A program made the translations under genes and the position numbers. The notes beneath the pieces are model-generated. The model saw only the letters and a program-made list of their open reading frames with translations, was not told the origin of the DNA and did not search any database. Source: an uncultured Streptomyces sp. (lineage in GTDB: Bacteria > Actinomycetota > Actinomycetes > Streptomycetales > Streptomycetaceae). Taken from it: a DNA stretch of 20,694 nucleotides. The stretch lies in NCBI GenBank assembly GCA_946480485.1, contig CAMLJW010000035.1:1-20694 (forward strand), in the 5' to 3' direction. Of this stretch, positions 9,001 to 16,300 are shown in pieces; positions within the stretch are counted from its first letter, which is position 1; each line of letters begins with the position of its first letter.

Positions 9001-10300
9001 GCGGGCCAGGATCCGGCAGCTGGCCGAATGGCTCCAAGGGCCTGGCTCCGCCGTGCCCCTGGGCGATGTCGCGTACACCCTCCAGTTGCATCGCGACCAC
9101 TTCGAGCACCGGGCGATTTTCCTGGCCACCGACCGCGACGACCTGATACGCCAGCTCAGCGCCACATCGGACGTACCGCCTGTGCCGAAGGAAGCGGGGC
9201 CGCTGCGGGAGGTGGTGGCTCGGTACCTCATCGGTGAGGACATCGACTGGGCGTCCGGGTTCCCAGACCGGTCGGCACAGCGGATTCCGTTGCCCACCTA
9301 CCCGTTCGACCGGTCCCGGTATTGGTTCACCGACGCGGATACCGTCTACGCCGCGGAGACCGCCGGCCTCCCTGAGGGTGTGCGGCTGGTCGCCACCGGA
9401 GACTCCACCTACCGCGCCACCGTCACCGGTACCGAGTCGATCCTCGCCGATCACGTGATCGGCGGCCGCAAGGTCCTTCCCGCCGTGGTGTACCTCGACC
9501 TCGTCTCCCAGGCAGCCCGGGAGACGGAGGGAGAGACGCATGCCCTCGGTGACGTCCAATGGCTGCGTCCGCTGGAAGTGGGCGACCGGCCGGCGGATCT
9601 GGAGCTCAAGCTGTACCCCGGTGATTCGGGCTTCGAGTTCGAGTTCCGCTCAGTCGGCGACACGGGCGTGATTGTGCACGCGCGCGGCTCCGCCGTCCGT
9701 GTCGGCAGCGGACCTGAGCGGGTCGATCTGTCCGAGGCCAGGGGTGCCTGCCCGTCGAGCATGGAACCCGAGGAGCTTTACCGGCGCCTGCGCCGTGCGG
9801 GACTTCGGCACGGTCCGTCGCTCATGACGGTGTCAAAGGTGCGGTACGGCCCGAAGGCCGCGCTCGCCCGGCTGAAGCTGCCGGACAGTGCAAGCGAGGC
9901 ATCCAGTGATCACGCGCTGCCTCCGACGCTGCTGGACGGTGCCATGCAGGTGCTGGGCGTATTCGACGACCCCGGTTCGCAGGAATCGGCTCCGCAGATT
10001 CCGCTCTCGGTCGAACGCATCGACTGGGCCGACACCCTCCCCCGTGAGTGCCACGCATACGTCGAGTCGCGTGGCGGCAGGGGCGGCCTGCGTGAATACG
10101 ACATCCGCCTGGTCGGCGACGACGGGTCCGGACTGGTCGCGCTGACCGGACTCGTGATCAAACGGGCCGGCGACTACACCCGCTCGGTGTCGGCCGCCCA
10201 ACCACGCGATGACCTGCGCACCTTGTTGCTGCAGGTCCGAAAAGGCGACATCGGAGAAGAGCAGGCCCGCGCGGCCATGGAGGCGATCCTCGGTGACTGA
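1..10300 (+). CDS. trans-AT type I polyketide synthase, 5'-partial (gene 1)
   Basis: This is a giant cytosolic modular PKS subunit that extends and processes an ACP-bound polyketide with malonyl units supplied by a separate acyltransferase. The frame is open from the left edge (first full codon at nt 2) to TGA at 10298-10300. The first ATG, at nt 20, lacks a Shine-Dalgarno sequence and lies inside what looks like the tail of a KR domain, so the true start is upstream. Domain order is KR(end)-ACP1-KS1-[ACP-like]-DH1-KR1-cMT-ACP2-ER-KS2-DH2-docking helices. Both KSs keep the Cys-His-His triad (352/487/534 and 2713/2848/2888). I see no AT domain or GHSxG motif. The gene ends after DH2, and the matching ACP opens the next gene, which overlaps by 8 bp, so the KS2 module is completed only when the two proteins dock. 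The domain architecture is certain; the product is unknown. Confidence 0.97.
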   Translation, partial: LAALRTMLGGQPGQIMFVPGDGAQVADQLGTGPRNESAPGAGSASAAAAVQPGSGASVETVSGRVAALVADIGKLDTGAIDHEAEIGDYGFDSLGFTRLANRLNADLGVDLTPAVFFEYTTVRGVAEHLIDMFPAELAESAGTAEAAGDEKSSDVAERNAPVDVTPPASTPALSPGEAARPADEDDQDPIAIVGMHGVLPQSDDLAEFWRNLEQGRDLVTEIPADRWDWRENYSPTLDGENTTNSKWGGFLREVDRFDNRFFGISPREAALMDPQQRIFLQTAYKAIEEAGYRPSDLASGRTGLYVGVATHDYYELLREVGVPVEAYTTTGLFHAILANRVSYLLNLKGPSFPIDTACSSSLVAVRSAIEAIRSGSCDTALAGGVNLLIAPMIYVSFARAGMLSPTGRCKTFDESADGYVRGEGAGAVLLKPLSKALRDGDHVHAVIRGSAVNHGGRVNTMTTPNPHAQAELIVQAFEEGGVDPATVGYVEMHGTGTALGDPIEINGLKRAFREARERAGRPRLTEPTTVIGSGKSHIGHLEAAAGMAGIFKAVLSMKHGNIPGNLHIETVNPHIQLDGSPLRIATDTQAWPRLRDEAGNELPRRAGVSSFGFGGVNAHLLLEEHLEGSAAPEAEAEPDSGDRVFVLSARTDERLRNMAQALADAVAAGRETGELDTGGHARTVVEMRAAVADLMGVEPGEVPVEEPVGDLGLGLLRLNKFCDWISENYGGPDSYYDVVDRSLDALARSLACPSARRAAAVMPLRDLAFTLQLGREPKERRLAIVASSTAELIGHLGRFAESGAGGASVYTTAHSDGSPAEKAELTDPHAVAEHWAGGGRVEWERFYTGERPRRLSLPTYPFERIRHWIPETGQGPSESGRARSAGTAATEPDGADTRSVSPRKSPTVWMDASDPLVDDHRVRGEAVLPGVAHIGQVMAALGDKCAKPHRFTRVAWMRTVTVPPPGRELSIDVHEADGSVSYEIRGQHEGEAVTFSRGTWQALGTDGIEPAVDLGRMRQRCPKALQQDAVYQRFEALGLSYGPLFRGIREIRGGAGEALARIDGAAAARARGSFGYHPTVLDAALQAVTALGFTASSGPDRLMMPFSVEEIRVLRDLSEATHVYVRRLGPEGYDVMVLDDSGNPCVSMREVSVRGKQNDFCRFFFTPYWAPQPAAGTGVPPLSLPRSSGECLIVHPPRCFGLDTEIARRYPEHAVRRYVLGRTTRRVGERSWEIDVSDSDALARLLRETERTQHVWFLGGVHDPAGAPEMLPTSARGAGALFRLVQALSTADRLRSVEDLHIVVNDVHDVDGRRIGNAQAGSLVGFAKSLAKELPAVSVNCLDIGVHSDRPETADPAAITDALLAEPAHASGEEVALAGGRRHVKRLRPRALPSADRKVFRDRGVYLVIGGTGGIGRMLAQHLARTAGARLVLVGRRAEDEHIRAQLAELAALGGEAVYERADVADSKAMGEVIAWSKRRFGDLHGVVHSAMELRDGIVERLTNDDFDAVLEPKQQGSAVLAEALADEGLDFLLLLSSVQSFTGSAGQSNYAAASTAQDAVAREFARRARFPVKVINWGFWGTVGRVATEEYRTALAARGFGSVTPEDGIEAIERVLAAPDEQVVALRADDSVLHAIGADSGPGTASTGVAVLEGSAGLTEQQAALDEFIAAAVLRAFQKLGLWQSEGQGHARTGLSDEIGASPRYERLIGALVRILQRNGLVAREGDVLRATSRIDDRSAVPSDAELDAWQERLRSPYPGLGGRLDLVGACTRALPEVLGGALPPTEVLFPGGTTDLVTAIYRGERLTDYCNALLADQVRTNVQKEPNEVRVLEIGAGTGSTTRAVLDRLRGARSRIRYDFTDISPRFLRQAERELGAGAGDGVELRFREFDVERSFQDQGFAAGGYDLVIAANALHATRDLDAALREARGLLAPGGKLVLTEVTQVQDFHTVTFGLLDGWWHYTDPDRRLEHAPLLDTGMWRSRLELSGFGNVAVLGSGDAPGELAQRVITAEAMAALPTVASAPVLAPAAETPSHPATGGGSTGGPTKPLARRTEDIVARMVAECLSMPVEEVDRKAALSSFGVDSIVGVELVNKLNQELDIVLKTITIFDHPSVTALADHLAANHAEAPAGMPASEELPAVQASVEEARSEPTYETSPPAVTTVPPADHGTVAPRGAVLPERGPIEGDLLARNPRAVRFDRPGHPSGLRVVDQVPVAPGPGEIEVEVRAFPVNFSDFLAAKGLYPMMPDFPFTPGVEVSGVIRRVGPDVSRFAPGDEVIALTRPEMGGQASLVITDEDFAVRKPSNVTHEEACGFPVAFLAMYLALEQARVEPGERVLIPAATGTNGLMAVQLAQQAGAEVIATAGAQHKIDYLASLGVPDAINHRDSDFAAEVMRRTEGRGADVVINTVADGTLQKGINVLAADGRYVEIAVFGLQTSGAVDLSRMVDNQSFHSLNTKKFFLRHPDRRVRYMETMASHLESGKIRPLVSQVFPFDRVDEAYEAKEDRDTIGRIVVSMPDTSYEPAAIEAPAEARERPAETGGPMDIAIVGMSARFPGADDAQALWGNLAAGVSSIQEVPEERWDSARFFDPDPARLDTTYCKWGGFLDDVDQFDAEFFGISGKEAANTDPQQRLFLEEAWKALEDAGYRSGDLNGRRCGVFVGAGPSEYLTRMNKAGAVKPAQVFWGNEASILAARISYFLHLRGPSIAVNTACSSSLVALNLACQSLLSGESDLAISGGVFLTLAPDYLVVASNGTMLSPDGRCKTFDDSADGFAPGEGVGVLVLKPLEKALADGDHVHGVIKSAALNQDGKTNGITAPSGAAQTEVELAAYERAGISPATLGYVEAHGTGTRLGDPIEIEALSNAFRAHTDRTQFCPIGSVKTNIGHTAAAAGIAGVIKVLLAFRYRQIPPSLNFERPNRHIDFADTPFFVNTELREWKAEPGIPRRAAVSSFGFSGTNAHVVLEEPPQHIPSADRSDGLVVIPLSARSRPALRARIRQLAEWLQGPGSAVPLGDVAYTLQLHRDHFEHRAIFLATDRDDLIRQLSATSDVPPVPKEAGPLREVVARYLIGEDIDWASGFPDRSAQRIPLPTYPFDRSRYWFTDADTVYAAETAGLPEGVRLVATGDSTYRATVTGTESILADHVIGGRKVLPAVVYLDLVSQAARETEGETHALGDVQWLRPLEVGDRPADLELKLYPGDSGFEFEFRSVGDTGVIVHARGSAVRVGSGPERVDLSEARGACPSSMEPEELYRRLRRAGLRHGPSLMTVSKVRYGPKAALARLKLPDSASEASSDHALPPTLLDGAMQVLGVFDDPGSQESAPQIPLSVERIDWADTLPRECHAYVESRGGRGGLREYDIRLVGDDGSGLVALTGLVIKRAGDYTRSVSAAQPRDDLRTLLLQVRKGDIGEEQARAAMEAILGD
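170..403 (+). other. Acyl carrier protein domain ACP1
   Basis: This is a carrier domain of about 78 residues with the phosphopantetheine attachment motif YGFDSL; the serine is residue 87 (nt 278-280). It carries the chain made by the upstream module to KS1. There is no Trp at Ser+6, so it lacks the usual beta-branching ACP signature. Its helix 2 region (DSLGFTRLANRLN) closely resembles the serine-less carrier fold at 16680-16890. Confidence 0.92.
563..1873 (+). other. Ketosynthase domain KS1
   Basis: A complete KS with DTACSSS (Cys352), MHGTGT (His487) and KSHIGH (Lys529, His534), so it should be competent for decarboxylative condensation. It contains an NHGG motif in place of the NQDG seen in KS2 and KS5. 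An ACP-like insert follows in the flanking linker, which ends in LPTYPFERIRHW (from residue 851). Confidence 0.95.
2045..2260 (+). other. Degenerate ACP-like insert in the KS1 flanking linker
   Basis: Within the KS-to-DH linker there is a stretch of about 70 residues with a carrier-protein outline: a first helix ending LMGVEPGEV, an acidic turn PVEEPVGDLG, a second helix LLRLNKFCDWI, and a last helix DVVDRSLDALARSL. The position of the conserved Asp-Ser is Gly708-Leu709 (nt 2141-2146), so it cannot be phosphopantetheinylated. The normal linker segment LAFTLQLGREPKERRLA follows directly. The carrier-like reading rests on pattern alone. Confidence 0.6.
2720..3480 (+). other. Dehydratase domain DH1
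   Basis: A double-hotdog DH that removes water from the beta-hydroxyacyl-ACP. The HxxxGxxxxP motif is intact (HRVRGEAVLP, His914), as are LSYGPLF and the second catalytic motif LDAALQ (Asp1076, Gln1080). It is expected to be active in the KS1 module. Confidence 0.9.
3485..4925 (+). other. Ketoreductase domain KR1 (structural plus catalytic halves)
   Basis: The N-terminal pseudo-Rossmann half begins near FFFTPYW. The catalytic half has the NADPH motif GGTGGIG (from residue 1404), Ser1532 and Tyr1545 (SSVQS...QSNYAAA), and a Lys in EPKQQG. An LRD motif after HSAME keeps the Asp typical of B-type KRs, and no A-type Trp is present. A D-configured hydroxyl is therefore predicted, although DH1 would erase it. 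Confidence 0.92.
4970..6075 (+). other. C-methyltransferase domain (SAM dependent)
   Basis: A class I methyltransferase of the type embedded in trans-AT PKS modules, with SAM-binding motif VLEIGAGTGS (first Gly at residue 1831), a later DLVIAANALHAT segment and LAPGGKLVLTE. It lies between KR1 and ACP2 and should methylate the alpha carbon of the beta-ketoacyl intermediate. Because the extender unit is probably malonyl, this domain is the likely source of any alpha-methyl branch at this position. Confidence 0.93.
6160..6400 (+). other. Acyl carrier protein domain ACP2
   Basis: Carrier domain of the KS1 module with FGVDSI; the phosphopantetheine serine is residue 2083 (nt 6266-6268). Helix 2 (VGVELVNKLNQEL) and DHPSVTALADHL complete the fold. 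There is no Trp at Ser+6. It is followed by an Ala/Pro/Glu-rich linker and then the enoylreductase. Confidence 0.93.
6560..7570 (+). other. Enoylreductase domain, located after ACP2
   Basis: A zinc-free medium-chain dehydrogenase/reductase that reduces the alpha,beta double bond with NADPH. Family features are FPVNFSDFLAAKGLYP, PFTPGVEVSGVI, PGDEV, a Rossmann motif AATGTNGLMAVQLAQ (from residue 2340) and GADVVINTV. The usual GGxG of the Rossmann turn reads GTNG. It lies between ACP2 and KS2, unlike cis-AT modules where ER sits between DH and KR. It presumably acts on the chain held by ACP2. Confidence 0.9.
7646..8925 (+). other. Ketosynthase domain KS2
   Basis: A complete KS with NTACSSS (Cys2713), EAHGTGT (His2848) and KTNIGH (Lys2883, His2888). 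The full triad argues against a non-elongating KS0. It contains NQDGKTNGITAPS. Its flanking linker is short, has no ACP-like insert, and ends in LPTYPFDRSRYW. Confidence 0.95.
9385..10170 (+). other. Dehydratase-fold domain DH2
   Basis: A double-hotdog domain with HxxxGxxxxP intact (HVIGGRKVLP, His3145) and LLDGAMQ (Asp3306, Gln3310). The usual YGP motif reads RHGP. No KR accompanies it in this module, so it must act on a hydroxyl made elsewhere, act with a trans KR, or have a related role such as oxa-cyclisation. From sequence alone, dehydratase is the default call. Confidence 0.8.
10206..10297 (+). other. C-terminal docking helices of gene 1 product
   Basis: After DH2 the protein ends with about 30 residues predicted to be helical, containing LLLQVRKGDIGEEQARAAM. 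The pattern L-x-x-[V/I]-[R/K]-x-G-[D/E]-[I/L]-x-x-E recurs at the N-terminus of gene 2, as expected for interacting docking segments that join KS2-DH2 to ACP3. The assignment comes from position and pattern. Confidence 0.6.
10279..10283 (+). promoter_or_regulatory. Ribosome binding site of gene 2
   Basis: GGAGG lies inside the last codons of gene 1 and is separated by 9 nt from the GTG at 10293. With the 8-bp overlap of stop and start (GTGACTGA) this implies translational coupling, which would help keep the two subunits in balance. It also decides the GTG as start over the out-of-frame ATG at 10306. Confidence 0.8.
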
Positions 10301-10395
10301 AAGCCATGACCGCGACACGGTTCTCAAGCGGATCAGGTCCGGAGAACTCGACGTCGAAGACGGAATGCGGCTCCTGGAGGGCGGTGTCGGCCGGC
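10293..10395 (+). other. N-terminal docking helices of gene 2 product
   Basis: The first 35 residues contain VLKRIRSGELDVEDGMRLLE, similar to the helical end of gene 1. The segment precedes ACP3 and is followed by a polar linker. Its role would be to recruit the gene 1 product and so reconstitute the split module. Confidence 0.6.
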
Positions 10396-13300
10396 GTTCG
10401 AAGAACGGCGGGTCGGACACTGTCGCTCCGGTGGAGCGCGAGCCTGTGCGCCGGCCAGGCCTGGGGGAACACCTGCGACATGTTGTCGCCGGTGAGGCGG
10501 AGATACCGGTTGACCGCGTCAAGCCGCACAGCTCCCTGGAGGACTTCGGCTTCGATTCAGTGATGGCACTCAACGTTGTGCGGGCTCTCGAAGCCGACTT
10601 CGGAAAGCTGCCGTCCACCTTGCTGTTCGAGTACCGGACCCTTGCCGACCTGGCCGAGCACCTGAGCACCCGGTACCCCGGGGCAGCCAGGCGACTGCTG
10701 GCCCGGGAGGCTCCGGTCGTGGAGGGCCGGGTGTCGTCCGCCGACCGGGTGCCGGCGCCTGGGCCTCGGCAGGACAAGCCGGCTCCTGATACCGACCGTG
10801 CCAGCGATGCCATCGCGATCGTCGGAATCAGTGGGCGGTTCCCTCTTGCCGATGACCTGGACCAGTTCTGGGACAACCTCGCCGCGGGGCGGGACTGCAT
10901 CACGGAGATCCCCGCGGATCGCTGGGACCACCGCGAATACTTCGACCCGGAGCCCGGCAAGGCCGGCAAGAGCTACACCAAGTGGGGTGGATTCCTCCGC
11001 GACGTGGCCGCCTTCGATGCGGAGTTCTTCCACATCTCGCCCCGCGAAGCAGAGCGGATGGACCCTCAGGAAAGGCTGTTCCTCGAAGAGGTATGGCATG
11101 CCCTGGAGGACGGTGGCATCACCCGGTCCCAGTACGCCGACCGGGAGACCGGCGTCTACGTCGGCGTCATGTACTCGCAGTACCAGCTCTTCCAGGCCGA
11201 GGAAGCGCTGGTCGGCAACCCGTTGTACCTGGGCTCCTCGTACGCCTCCATCGCCAATCGCGTCTCCTACGCGTTCGACCTCACCGGCCCCAGCATGGCG
11301 GTCGACACGATGTGCTCGTCGTCGCTCACCGCCATCCACCTGGCCTGCGAGGCGCTGTGGCGAGGCGACATCGACATGGCGATCGCCGGAGGCGTGAACC
11401 TGAGCCTTCACCCGGCGAAGTTCCACGACCTGAGCCAGGGGCGCTTCGCCTCGACCGACGGTCGCTGCCGCAGCTTCGGCGCAGGAGGGGACGGTTACGT
11501 CCCGGGAGAGGGCGTCGGAGCCGCCGTGCTCAAACCGCTGAGTGCGGCCGAAGCCGACGGTGACCGCATTCACGCCGTGATCAAGGGCAGTACGCTCGGC
11601 CACGGCGGCAAGACCAACGGCTACAGCGTCCCCGACCCGCAGGCCCAGAGCCGGGTGATCTCGACGGCCCTGAGACGCGCCGGGATCAGCCCTGACCAGG
11701 TGAGTTACGTAGAGGCGCACGGCACCGGCACCTCGCTCGGAGACCCGATCGAGATTGCTGGTGTGGAGCAGACGCTGGGTGCATCCAACGCACGGGCCGA
11801 CCGCTGCGCCATCGGTTCGGTGAAGTCCAACATCGGCCACCTGGAGAGTGCGGCGGGGATCGCGGGGCTGGCCAAGATTGTGCTGCAGCTCCGGCACAAG
11901 CGACTGGCCCCGTCCCTGCACGCCGAGGAGCTCAACCCGCACATCGACTTCGAGGACACCTGTCTGACCGTGCCGCGGGACGGGCGCCATTGGTGGCCCG
12001 CCGCCGGTACGGATCGCAGGATCGCCGGGCTGAGCTCCTTCGGCGCCGGGGGTGCCAACGCCCACCTCGTCATCGAGGAGTACCCGCTGGACGGACCCGT
12101 GAAGGGCGCGGGCGCCGACGGCCGGCAGCTGATCGTGCTCTCGGCCCGAACTGAGAAGGCCCTGCGCGCCCAGGCCCAGGAGCTGGCCGAGGCCGCAGCC
12201 CATGGCGACCGCGACGCGAGCTGGCTGGCCGCCGCCGCTCACACGCTCCGGTGCGGCCGGGAGGCTCTTGAAGAGCGGCTGGCGGTGCTGGTCGAAGGAG
12301 TCGGCGAGCTCGAGGAGGCGCTGACGGAGTTCGCACGGACCGGCCGGGCACCCGGGGTGTTGCGCGGCACCGTCGACCTGGCCGAACCGGGGCCGCAGGT
12401 GTCCGCCGACAGTGCCGGCCTTGAGCACATCGCCCAGTTGTGGATTGAGGGAGCCGGGGTCGACTGGACCGCGGCGGGTCCGAGGCTGCCGAAGATCTCG
12501 CTGCCCCACTACCCCTTCGCCAGGGAACGCCACTGGCCAGATCTCACGGCCCGCAAGCACGGTGCCGCGGTCGCGGCGAGACTCCCTCCGCTGCTGCATG
12601 CCGATCTGTCGCTGCCCGGACGCCAACGGTTCCTGACTGTACTGGACGCCTCGCACCCATTGGTCCGGGACCATGTGATTGCGGGTGAGCCGACGCTGCC
12701 GGGCGCGGTATTGATCGAACTTGCACGAGCGGCCGGTGTGCACTCGGGGCTCGGCGAGGCGATCAGCGTTCGGAACACGGTTTTCGAAAGTCCGGTGGCG
12801 GTCGGCGATACCGGATGTGAATTGTCGATCGAGCTCACCCCCGCCGGGGACGGCGCCGACTACGTGGTGTTCGGTGGCCGTGACGGGCAGGACCGCCCCG
12901 TGTATGCCCGGGGGCGGTTGGACCGTACCGACCGAGAACCCGTGGAGCGGATTGACGTTCCCGGTCTCGAACGGGCCGACGAGCGCATGGAAGGGGACCT
13001 CTGCTACCAGGCACTCCGCGAACGTGGGCTGAGCTACGGCCCGGAGTTGCAGGTCCTCCAGGAGATCACGGTCGGCGACGGATACGCGCTCGGTAGACTG
13101 CACCGACCGAGTGGCCCGGACGAATACGGACTGCATCCGTCGTTGCTCGACGGGGCCTTCCAGGTACTGGTGGCTTTCCACAGGGACGACGCGCGGACGC
13201 GAGTCCCCTTCCTCGTCGAGCGAGTGGAGGCGCTGGGCGATCTCCCGGACGAGTGCTGGGTCTATGCCGTGCCGCGGGTCCATGGACCGGAGTCCGATGT

Positions 13301-16300
13301 TTCGGCCGCGCAGGTCTTCGATCTCGCCATGACCGATGCCGAGGGCACCGTCGTGGCTCGGGTTCGCGGCCTGACAGTACGTCCGGTGCTGGACAGTGAT
13401 CCCGAGACGGTCCTACTTGGCGGCAGCTGGCGCCAAGCCCCGCTGCACACCGCAGCGGATGAGCTGCGGGGCACGGTGCTCGTGCTGGACGATGACGCCG
13501 AGCTGGCACAGGGGCTTGCAGCCGGGCTGTCCGGCAGTGTGGTCCGGGCGCGGCCGGGTCGAGAGTTCCGGCAGATCGATGCCGCGCTGTATGAGTTCAA
13601 TCCCCGTGATCCGGATGACCACCGCAAGCTGATCGACGAGGCCGGGACGGCAGCACCGCTCGCCGCGATCGTGCATGCCTGGTCGCGTGGCCCCGCCGCT
13701 GACGGGGAGGCGGTCTCGGCGGACCTGATCGACCAAGGTTTCCACTCGATGCTGGCCCTGGCCACGGCCCTGTCGGCCGGCGCGACCACGCCGGGCCTGC
13801 GGGTGCTCTATATGTACCGGGCGGACGGGACCGTACCCGCGTTCTCCGCCGTCGCGGCGTTGCAGCGAACCCTGCAGGCGGAGAAGCACGAAATCAGCTG
13901 CACTGCCGTCCAACTCGTGCCCAGCGGGGCAGAATCGGCATCCGCGAGCCACGTCGCAGCCGAGCTCAAGCGGACCGGAGCCGAGACCGCACTGGTGCGT
14001 TACGACCACGACGGCGTGCGGTGGGAGCACGGGCTTTCCACGGCCGACGACCACTCCGGCACGGCCGGTGGGACGTTCCGTAAGCGAGGTGTGTACCTGT
14101 TGACCGGGGGCCTGGGCGGACTCGGCCGGCAGCTGGCCCGCCACCTTGCGCAGAACTGGCAGGCCCGTCTGGCCCTGTCGGGGCGTTCGGAGCTGAGCGA
14201 CGACGGCGCGGCATTCCTCGAAGAACTCCGGTCGGATGGCGGCGACGCGATCTACCTGCCCTGCGACTGTTCCAGCGAAGAGGGTGCGCGTGAGCTCGTG
14301 AGCGCGGCCGAGGCCCGCTACGGGCGCCTGGACGGCGTCATCCACCTCGCAGGTACGCTGCGCGACCGTCTGCTCGCACACAAGCAGCGCGAGGACGCCG
14401 AAGCCGTGCTGCTCCCGAAGGTCTGGGGTGCGTACGCACTGGACCGGGCGACGCGCGAGATACCGCTCGATTTCTTCGCACTGTTCTCGTCGGCAAGTTC
14501 GGTCATGGGGATTGCGGGGCAGGGCGATTACGCGTTCGCCAATGCATTCCTGAACCATTTCGCCGACTGGAGGGAGGAACGCCGAGTCGCCGGGCAGCGG
14601 TCCGGCCGTACGGTCTCGATCGCCTGGCCGTTGTGGGAAGCCGGCGGCATGGACGTCGACGATGCGGCGAAGGAGTACATCGAGCGAAACCTCGGCTGGC
14701 TGCCGCTTCCGGTCGATGCGGGCATGCGGCTGTTCACTTCGGCACTGCAGCGAGGGTCTGCTCAGCAGGCCGCCTTCTACGGCCACCGCACCCGGATCCT
14801 GCAGTCGCTGGACGGCGTGGCGCGGTCCGGGGAGGAACACGTGTCCACTCTGCAGCAGCCGGAGATCGCGTCGGAACAGGTGCCGCCCATCGCTGTGGCG
14901 GCGTTGCGGGATCACGTCGCGCGAATCGTCGCCGCGGAGCTGAAGGCCGCGGGTGGGCGGCTCGACACGAGCAGGCGCTTCGAGCAGCTCGGTCTCGAAT
15001 CGGTGATGGCCATGAATATCACGCGCCAGTTGGAGAAGATATTCGGCGAATTGCCGAAGACGTTGTTCTTTGAGTACCAGAACGTAGATCAGCTCTGCGA
15101 GTACTTCGTCACGACCCGTCCAGGCGCCGTGAACACGCGGTTCGGGGCGTCGTCCGCACAGGGGCAGCCGGAGCGGACGCGTCTTCAGGTGCAGGCTCGT
15201 GCCGTCGCGGCCCCAGAGCCCCGGCACGTGTCCCAGCCTTCCGCAGACGAGCCGATCGCGATCGTCGGTCTCAGCGGGCGCTATCCGATGGCCGGCTCCG
15301 TCGACGAGCTGTGGGAAAACCTGAAGCAGGGCCGGGACGCCATCACCGAGGTCCCGAGCACCAGGTGGGATCACGACCGCTTCTTCGACCCGGAGTCCGG
15401 CCTTCCTGGCATGTCGTACAGCAGGTGGGGCGGATTCCTCGACGGCGTCGACCTCTTCGACCCCCGCTTCTTCGGTATTTCGCCTCGTGAAGCCCGCCAG
15501 ATGGACCCCCAGGAACGACTGTTTCTGGAGACCGCATGGCACACATTCGAGGATGCCGGCTACGCCCGGGGCTCGCTGCCCGGCAGGGTCGGTGTCTTCG
15601 CCGGTGTGATGTACACGCAGTACCAGCTCTACGGCGCCGATCCGGCGATGCAGGCCAGCGGCTTCGTCCCCGGCTCGCTGTCGTCCTCGGTGGCCAACCG
15701 GGTGTCCTACGCACTCGATCTGCACGGGCCGAGCATGGCCGTGGACACGATGTGCTCGTCCTCGCTGACCGCCCTGCACCTCGCCTGTGCGGCGATCCGG
15801 CTAGGCGACTGCGATGCGGCCCTCGCCGGCGGGGTGAACACGATCCTGCACCCCAACCGGTACCTTCAGCTCAGCCAGGGCAAGTTCGCCTCGTCCGACG
15901 GACGCTGCCGCAGCTTCGGTGCGGGCGGCGACGGCTACGTTCCCGGTGAGGGCGTCGGAGCGGTCCTGCTCAAGCGCCTTTCGCAGGCAGTGGCCGACGG
16001 CGATCACATCTACGGAGTGGTACGCGGAACCGCCGTGAACCACGGTGGGCGTACCAATGGGTTCACCGTGCCGGCTCCGGCGGCGCAGAGCGATGTCATC
16101 GGCCTCGCTCTCGACCGGGCCGGCGTCGCGGCCTCCGAGATCGGCTATGTGGAAGCCCACGGCACCGGCACATCGCTGGGCGACCCCATCGAGATCGAGG
16201 CCCTCTCGCGGGTGTTCGGTTCTGCCCGTGCCGACGGCGCGAGGTGCCCGGTGGGTTCGGTGAAGTCCAACATCGGCCATCTCGAATCGGCGGCGGGCAT

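Noticed and set aside
6482..9559. A 1025-codon antisense open frame, and similar long antisense frames at 10557-13283, 13413-15779 and 18696-20495
   Set aside because: They lie entirely opposite well-defined PKS domains, show no recognisable domains, and are the expected shadows of G/C-rich third positions in high-GC coding DNA.
10306..10308. ATG at 10306 as start of gene 2
   Set aside because: It is out of frame with the PKS reading frame. GTG 10293 is in frame, has GGAGG 9 nt upstream and yields the docking segment.
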